Shown: piece after piece, positions 15,473 to 19,508 of the stretch | Numbering within the stretch: position 1 is the stretch's first letter | Layout: every line of letters begins with the position of its first letter | Origin: Gammaproteobacteria bacterium | GTDB lineage: Bacteria; Pseudomonadota; Gammaproteobacteria; Chromatiales; Chromatiaceae | Length of the DNA stretch: 19,508 nt | NCBI GenBank assembly: GCA_013041975.1 | Contig: JABDQZ010000095.1 | Location: forward strand, 1-19,508 | Direction: 5' to 3' | Program-made: the position numbers and the translations under genes | Notes under the pieces: model-generated | Told to the model about the DNA's origin: nothing | Seen by the model: only the letters and a program-made list of their open reading frames with translations | The model's database searches: none

Positions 15473-17149
15473 TTATTCGTTATCGAGTTTATCCTCTGAT
15501 TGATCAATATTGCCGTACAAAGCCAGTTCCATGGCTTTGGTACGATTTGTCACAAGGTTTTTCTCTGGAATGGAAGCTAAAATTCCCAGATAACCGAGGC
15601 GTTCGATTGGCTGACCCGTGCTATGAACGATAAAGATATTTTTCCCCGCCTGGAGCATGTCCTTGATAGATTCCTCGATAGCCAATGCCGATGAAAGTCC
15701 CAGGTGTGTGACTTGCGAGATGTCTATAATGAGTGAAGCACAGCCCTGAATCTCAGAATTTTTCCTGCTGATCGCACGGGATACTCCAAATATCATCGTA
15801 CCCCTCAATAAAAGCATCATCACTTTACCATCAGCCGTATCGAGTAAATCATTTTCATATGAATTTAATGATTTATTACCATCACCAGACTGATTAATTA
15901 CTTCTACATCATCTTCCTGTAATTTGGAAAGACGTGTAATGGTCATGACATTTGCCAGAAACAACCCGATACCAACAGCGGCAATCAAATCAACAAACAC
16001 TGTAAGCAAAATCACACCATAAGTGATCAAGGCACCCTTTAAAGAAATACGATGAGCACGTTTCAGAAAATTCCAGTCGATAATATCAATACCGACTTTC
16101 AGTGCGATGCCGGCCAGCACCGCAAGTGGTATGGCGGCCGTAAGGCCCGAAGCCCACATGACGATGATAAACAGAATACCGGCTCGAACCAGGCCGGAAA
16201 GCGCTGACCTGCCGCCTGTCTGGATATTGACTACCGTGCCCATGGTTGCACCGGCACCAGGTAAACCACCAAACAGACCTGACATCATGTTACCCACACC
16301 CTGGCCAATCAGTTCCTTGTCTGAGTTATGCTGGGTTCTTGTCAGGCTGTCAGCAATTACTGAGGTCAACAAGGCATCAATACTGCCGAGCATACCGAGC
16401 ACAATGGCATCCACCAACATTGATCGCCACTGTTCCAAACTAAAAAACGGCATTTGAAACTCGGGTAGACCCGAGGGAATTTCTCCAATTCTTCGTACCT
16501 CATCGGTACTAAGCAGTAGAACCGACAGCACTGTTCCAACGATTAACGCCAGTAGTTGTGGCGGCATATATCGCTTTAAGCTGGCAGGAACGAAAAACAG
16601 GATGGATATTGTCAGCAGGCCCAGTAGAACTTCAGGCAACCGACTTCCTTCGATAATCTGCGGCACATTTTCCAGAACGCCGATGACACCACCCGGAGGG
16701 GCCGCCTGTCCGAGCATGGGACCAAACTGCAAAATGATAAGGATAAAACCAATACCGGACATAAAGCCCGATACCACACTATAAGGCATCAACGTGACGT
16801 ATTTCCCCAAACGCAAGACGCCAAATAAAATCTGGAACATGCCGGCCAGCACAACAACAGTGAAAGCCATCGCCATGCCATTTTCTGGGTCAGCAGCAAT
16901 TAAACTGGTGATAACTGCAGTAAAAACAACCGTCATCGGGCCCGTGGGTTCAGAAATCAGGGTCGGAGACCCTCCAAACAGGGCCGCAAACAAGCCGACA
17001 AGGATCGCACCGTACAAACCAACTTCGGCACCAGCACCAGAAGCCACACCGAAAGCCAGAGCCATCGGTAACGCTATAACAGCAGCAGTTACGCCACCGA
17101 GCATGTCACCATGAAGGTTTTTCAGATTAATCTCGTTAAAAACAGACAT
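15473..17149 (-). CDS. bicA: BicA-type sodium-dependent bicarbonate transporter (SulP family)
   Basis: 558-residue inner-membrane transporter whose sequence follows cyanobacterial BicA throughout. Examples are GGVTAAVIALPMALAFGVAS (18-37), SEPTGPMTVV (66-75), MLGSIDALLTSVIADSLTR (253-271), KELIGQG, GATMGTVVNIQTGGR and IDIIDWNFLKRAH. BicA imports HCO3- with Na+. The residues I recall as its ion-binding site, Thr69, Asp258, Thr262 and Thr302, are present at the same numbers here. A cytosolic STAS domain (about 440-545) closes the protein; its switch position reads THLGLSS rather than DSTG. Minus-strand AGAGG lies 5 bases before the ATG. It follows cbbR with a 157-bp gap containing inverted repeats. 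This context points to inorganic-carbon supply for the carboxysome. BicA function is inferred from residue conservation and neighbours. Confidence 0.92.
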   Translation of the reverse strand: MSVFNEINLKNLHGDMLGGVTAAVIALPMALAFGVASGAGAEVGLYGAILVGLFAALFGGSPTLISEPTGPMTVVFTAVITSLIAADPENGMAMAFTVVVLAGMFQILFGVLRLGKYVTLMPYSVVSGFMSGIGFILIILQFGPMLGQAAPPGGVIGVLENVPQIIEGSRLPEVLLGLLTISILFFVPASLKRYMPPQLLALIVGTVLSVLLLSTDEVRRIGEIPSGLPEFQMPFFSLEQWRSMLVDAIVLGMLGSIDALLTSVIADSLTRTQHNSDKELIGQGVGNMMSGLFGGLPGAGATMGTVVNIQTGGRSALSGLVRAGILFIIVMWASGLTAAIPLAVLAGIALKVGIDIIDWNFLKRAHRISLKGALITYGVILLTVFVDLIAAVGIGLFLANVMTITRLSKLQEDDVEVINQSGDGNKSLNSYENDLLDTADGKVMMLLLRGTMIFGVSRAISRKNSEIQGCASLIIDISQVTHLGLSSALAIEESIKDMLQAGKNIFIVHSTGQPIERLGYLGILASIPEKNLVTNRTKAMELALYGNIDQSEDKLDNE

Positions 17150-17169
17150 AAAAACCTCTATTGCCGGCC

Positions 17170-17186
17170 GTGCTAAATATTAGCAC
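17170..17186. promoter_or_regulatory. Inverted repeat upstream of bicA, candidate LysR/CbbR site
   Basis: GTGCTAA-ATA-TTAGCAC has perfect 7-bp arms, 21 bases before the bicA start. It lacks a following T run on the minus strand, so it is not an obvious cbbR terminator. The symmetric TAA/TTA content fits the loose LysR-type (T-n11-A-like) pattern, and the cbbR gene lies immediately upstream. The location so near the start would suit a repressor or a 5'-UTR hairpin equally well. Confidence 0.45.
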
Positions 17187-17250
17187 TTTCTAATGATTGA
17201 TTATGTATTGAAAATATTCAGATTACATATCAATTAAGATGATATTTTGC

Positions 17251-17266
17251 ATAGATTAAAATCTAT
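17251..17266. promoter_or_regulatory. AT-rich inverted repeat in the cbbR-bicA gap
   Basis: ATAGATT-AA-AATCTAT, perfect 7-bp arms with a 2-bp spacer, lies about 100 bases before bicA. The surrounding stretch (17187-17300) is strongly AT-rich, as in promoter regions. This could be a second LysR-type half of a tandem operator. Nearby AGTTTG/CAAACT (17286-17308) overlaps the cbbR stop and could be a weak terminator stem. Confidence 0.35.
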
Positions 17267-17306
17267 ATAAAATGATTTCGATTAAAGTTTGATTGAAAAT
17301 GACAAA

Positions 17307-18317
17307 CTACTGGCTCAGGGCCTTTTTCAAAGAGGGCCAGGATTTTTGCATACGTAACCTCATTTCCGGCTCACACTTGGTGGCCATATCGAGAAAAGCC
17401 TGTGCAGCCAGTGACAGTTCCTTACCTTTTGGGTGAACAATGTACCAGTTACGCATGATAGGAAAGCCTTCAACATTAAGCATCACCAGGGGTCCATCCT
17501 TACCCTCAAGAGAAATTGTATGGACGGATAACACAGAGATGCCCAGGCCACTGACAATGGTATGCTTGATCGCCTCGTTACTGCCGATTTCCATGCGAAC
17601 ATTGGGACGTAAACCTTTTTCCTGAAATTTTTTGAAGGTAAAATCCCTGATCCCGGAACCGGGCTCGCGTACAATGAACGGCTCTTCGCTTAATCTTTCA
17701 AGGGTAATTTTCTTTTTACCTGCCAGGGGATGATCACGAGGCGCCATTACTGCTAGAGGATTGGGAGCAAACAGGTAGGAAACAACTTCCAGATCACCCT
17801 CCGGAGCTTGTCCCATGATGTATAAGTCATCTTCATTGGCATACATTCGCTCAATAATACGCTCCCGGTTAGACACCTTTAAGGCTAGATCAATACCGGG
17901 ATAAGTCTGTCCAAATCGTCCCAACATTTCCGGAGCCAGGTACTTGGCCGTTGTTACAACACCGACACGTAAACGCCCCTGTTTCAAGCCCTGCAAATCA
18001 GCCACTTTCATTTCAAAGTTCGATAGAATTTCAAAAACCTGGCGGCAAGACTGATACAGCTCGGTACCAGCTTCTGTAGGCTGTACATTACGCCCTACAT
18101 GCTCAAACAAAGGCATACCAACGGCATCGGACAGTTTTTTTATCTGCATCGAAACCGTCGGTTGTGTAAGGAAAAGTTCTTCTGCTGCCCTGGTGAAACT
18201 CCCAAGGCGAAAAATTGATTCAAAAATCTGAAGTTGTCGAAATGTTGAATGCCTGATCAAATGATCAGGCCTGGCAGCTTGAGGTGAGCTTCCCAGGGAA
18301 TCTTTCGAAGCTGTCAT
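17307..18317 (-). CDS. cbbR: LysR-type regulator CbbR
   Basis: 336-residue LysR-type transcription factor. The HTH region is the CbbR kind: TFRQLQIFESIFRLGSFTRAAEELFLTQPTVSMQIKKL (25-62), then GMPLFEHVGRNVQPTEAG. The effector-binding domain follows (about 113-315), with GRLRVGVVTTAKYLAPEML and the recurring PLAVMAPRDHPLAGK. CbbR activates Calvin-cycle genes in response to metabolites such as RuBP or NADPH. An extra 20-24 residue polar N-terminus precedes the HTH; the upstream ATG is kept because GGAGGT (minus strand, 18326-18321) is a strong ribosome site at correct spacing. It starts 24 bp after the mcdB stop in the same direction, so it may be read from the carboxysome transcript, instead of being divergent from cbbL as is common elsewhere. 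The call is firm for LysR and strong for CbbR from context. Confidence 0.9.
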   Translation of the reverse strand: MTASKDSLGSSPQAARPDHLIRHSTFRQLQIFESIFRLGSFTRAAEELFLTQPTVSMQIKKLSDAVGMPLFEHVGRNVQPTEAGTELYQSCRQVFEILSNFEMKVADLQGLKQGRLRVGVVTTAKYLAPEMLGRFGQTYPGIDLALKVSNRERIIERMYANEDDLYIMGQAPEGDLEVVSYLFAPNPLAVMAPRDHPLAGKKKITLERLSEEPFIVREPGSGIRDFTFKKFQEKGLRPNVRMEIGSNEAIKHTIVSGLGISVLSVHTISLEGKDGPLVMLNVEGFPIMRNWYIVHPKGKELSLAAQAFLDMATKCEPEMRLRMQKSWPSLKKALSQ

Positions 18318-18341
18318 AAAACCTCCAACTGCCCTTGATAT

Positions 18342-18602
18342 TTAGTCAGGCCAGACACGTCGGCCCGTATGGAACATATTGACCAGAGCTTTTTTTCTAT
18401 TCGCGTTAGTATTTGAAGATGAGGCTTTTTCAGATGTCTTTACTTCAGCTGTCTTTGGCGCTGCGGCTTTTTTAGCAACTTTGGTCGTTGCTTTCTTGGC
18501 GACCTTCTTTTTGACAGTACTACTGGCTGCCGGTGTTGAAGCAGTTTTAGTTTTACGTATCGAGGCAACCAGCTTGTCGCCCGTAGTATCTTTTGAAGTC
18601 AT
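18342..18602 (-). CDS. mcdB: McdB-like carboxysome positioning adaptor (alpha type)
   Basis: 86-residue, apparently disordered basic protein. The middle (about 16-62) is low-complexity Lys/Ala/Thr/Ser (VKKKVAKKATTKVAKKAAAP), with no hydrophobic core. The end is different: NRKKALVNMFHTGRRVWPD, finishing with a Trp three residues from the C-terminus. McdB proteins are small, disordered, encoded directly after the ParA-type ATPase McdA, and carry a C-terminal Trp needed for carboxysome association. This gene fits on all counts. Its ATG overlaps the mcdA TGA (ATGA), so the pair is translationally coupled. McdB recruits McdA to carboxysomes and stimulates its ATPase, spacing carboxysomes on the nucleoid. 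Composition prevents confident homology by eye, so the call rests on position, size and the C-terminus. Confidence 0.82.
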   Translation of the reverse strand: MTSKDTTGDKLVASIRKTKTASTPAASSTVKKKVAKKATTKVAKKAAAPKTAEVKTSEKASSSNTNANRKKALVNMFHTGRRVWPD

Positions 18603-19228
18603 AAATGATTCTCCATCTCCTGGATTAATTGATGAATTTCTTCAGAGGCTTGTGCCCCTCTTTTACCAAAATCATGTACCGTTCGACCTTCAAGAAAACT
18701 GTTTCGGTATACCGCTCTGCGCTTTACCTGGGTTTCAGCAGCAGGCAAAGACAGTTCGGCCAGTGCCCTGCGCATAATTTTGGATAATTGTGTTCTTGTT
18801 TCGAACTGATTAATCAGCAACAGTGCTTTAAGGTTTGGGTTATCTTTACGTGCTGCTTCTACTTCACTTTCGACATGGACCGTTGCCCAGATATCAAGCG
18901 GCGAAGGTTGAACAGGAATAATTGCAAGATCTGCAATACGTAAAGCCTGTTGCATTTGTTCAGAATGTACCGAGGGGGGACAATCGATGAGGCAATTTGT
19001 ATATTGATTACCGATATTGTGATAGGCCTGGTTGACGTCATGGTTGGCTTCATAGACATCTATTATGGCATTTTCGTCGGCGATACCACGCCATTGCAGT
19101 GAAGACTGCTGGGGATCAGCATCCAATATGACTGTTGGAGACTTGGAGGCGAAAGCTGTAGCCAGGTTCACACACAGCGTTGTTTTACCGGCACCACCTT
19201 TATTACCCACCAACGCAATTACTGGCAT
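18599..19228 (-). CDS. mcdA: McdA, ParA-type ATPase for carboxysome positioning
   Basis: 209-residue ParA/MinD-family ATPase. It has the deviant Walker A KGGAGKTT (10-17, with signature Lys10 and Lys15), the switch I region VILDADPQQSS (33-43) and Walker B CLIDCPPS (79-86). The SLQWRG and IIPVQPSPLDIWA segments are typical of small orphan ParA proteins that lack a ParB partner. ATP-bound McdA coats the nucleoid and is released by carboxysome-bound McdB, so carboxysomes spread evenly. The context, acRAF 10 bp upstream and an mcdB-like gene overlapping its stop, selects McdA over plasmid or chromosome ParA. The AGG of the ribosome site lies just past the acRAF stop. Confidence 0.9.
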   Translation of the reverse strand: MPVIALVGNKGGAGKTTLCVNLATAFASKSPTVILDADPQQSSLQWRGIADENAIIDVYEANHDVNQAYHNIGNQYTNCLIDCPPSVHSEQMQQALRIADLAIIPVQPSPLDIWATVHVESEVEAARKDNPNLKALLLINQFETRTQLSKIMRRALAELSLPAAETQVKRRAVYRNSFLEGRTVHDFGKRGAQASEEIHQLIQEMENHL

Positions 19229-19238
19229 TGAACTTAAC

Positions 19239-19508
19239 CTATGTTAACGACTCACCATTATTAAGTTTATCGAGTTGCTCTGCAAAAGTATGTTGTTCTG
19301 CAGAGATCTCATCGCTGCCTTCATCGGCATGAATCGTGATATTGACATAATCACGACCAAAACCCATATCAGGATATAGCCCGACACTCTCGGAAAGCTC
19401 AGCAGCACGATCCAGAAAGTCACGCAGATCATCATAGCTGGAAAACTCATAGCGATTTTCCAGGCGAGCCGGTCGTTTTCTTTCACGCCATTCCGAACTC
19501 ATCAACAC
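19239..19508 (-). CDS. acRAF: acRAF, pterin-4a-carbinolamine dehydratase-like RuBisCO assembly factor
   Basis: At least 89 residues, at the right edge. The frame is open to the edge: possible starts are GTG at 19508, ATG at 19502, or one further out, so the N-terminus may be incomplete. The sequence RPARLENRYEFSSYDDLRDFLDRAAELSE, then YPDMGFGRDYVNITIHADE and FAEQLDKL, is a pterin-4a-carbinolamine dehydratase fold. The catalytic His pair of true dehydratases (H-H/N-P motif) is replaced by LYPDMG, as expected for the carboxysomal homologue acRAF, a chaperone for form IA RuBisCO. It directly precedes mcdA. The shell and RuBisCO genes should continue to the right. Cytosolic. Confidence 0.87.
   Translation of the reverse strand: MLMSSEWRERKRPARLENRYEFSSYDDLRDFLDRAAELSESVGLYPDMGFGRDYVNITIHADEGSDEISAEQHTFAEQLDKLNNGESLT

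Noticed and set aside
18379..18777. Plus-strand hydrophobic ORF of 132 codons that looks like a small membrane protein
   Set aside because: It is the antisense of the Lys/Ala codons of mcdB and the mcdA end; Lys and Ala codons read backwards give Phe, Leu, Ala and Val.
18599..19228. Chromosome or plasmid partitioning ParA
   Set aside because: No ParB or parS-like repeat is adjacent, and the gene sits between acRAF and an McdB-like gene.

Overview
The window reads as chromosomal DNA of a gammaproteobacterial chemolithoautotroph, probably a sulfur oxidiser. The main evidence is on the right (about 15.4-19.5 kb, minus strand): acRAF, mcdA, mcdB, cbbR and a bicA-type bicarbonate transporter. This order fits the 3' tail of an alpha-carboxysome locus, so the RuBisCO and shell genes would lie beyond the right edge. 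This placement is inferred from gene content; no shell gene is visible.

Layout. 1-2.4 kb: a truncated gene for an exported His-rich protein (minus strand, running off the left edge) is divergent from a TonB-dependent receptor that ends in a clear terminator. 2.5-4.0 kb: 6-phosphogluconolactonase (minus) is divergent from a TSUP-family permease (plus). 4.0-5.7 kb: a minus-strand pair encodes a degenerate GGDEF membrane protein and an SQR-like flavoprotein. 5.8-7.4 kb: a HerA-type ATPase with no partner nuclease. 7.4-10.3 kb: a complete feoABC ferrous-iron operon behind a 21-bp perfect palindrome that looks like a Fur box. 10.5-11.0 kb: an exported DUF302 protein. 11.2-17.1 kb: three consecutive SulP transporters on the minus strand. 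17.3-19.5 kb: cbbR, mcdB, mcdA and acRAF.

How the genes fit together. acRAF helps RuBisCO assembly. McdA and McdB distribute carboxysomes over the nucleoid. CbbR is the usual transcriptional regulator of Calvin-cycle and carbon-concentration genes. The SulP protein next to cbbR resembles cyanobacterial BicA closely, including the residues I recall as its ion-binding site, so bicarbonate import sits beside the bicarbonate-consuming organelle. The two further SulP genes belong to a different subfamily and are structurally unusual. One carries a predicted coiled-coil insertion of about 120 residues between membrane segments. The other ends in a Cys motif followed by a histone-H1-like Lys/Ala tail whose composition resembles McdB of the same locus. 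These two additions are the most novel-looking features here.

No tRNA, rRNA, CRISPR array or insertion sequence was recognised. No gene-free stretch exceeds 300 bases.
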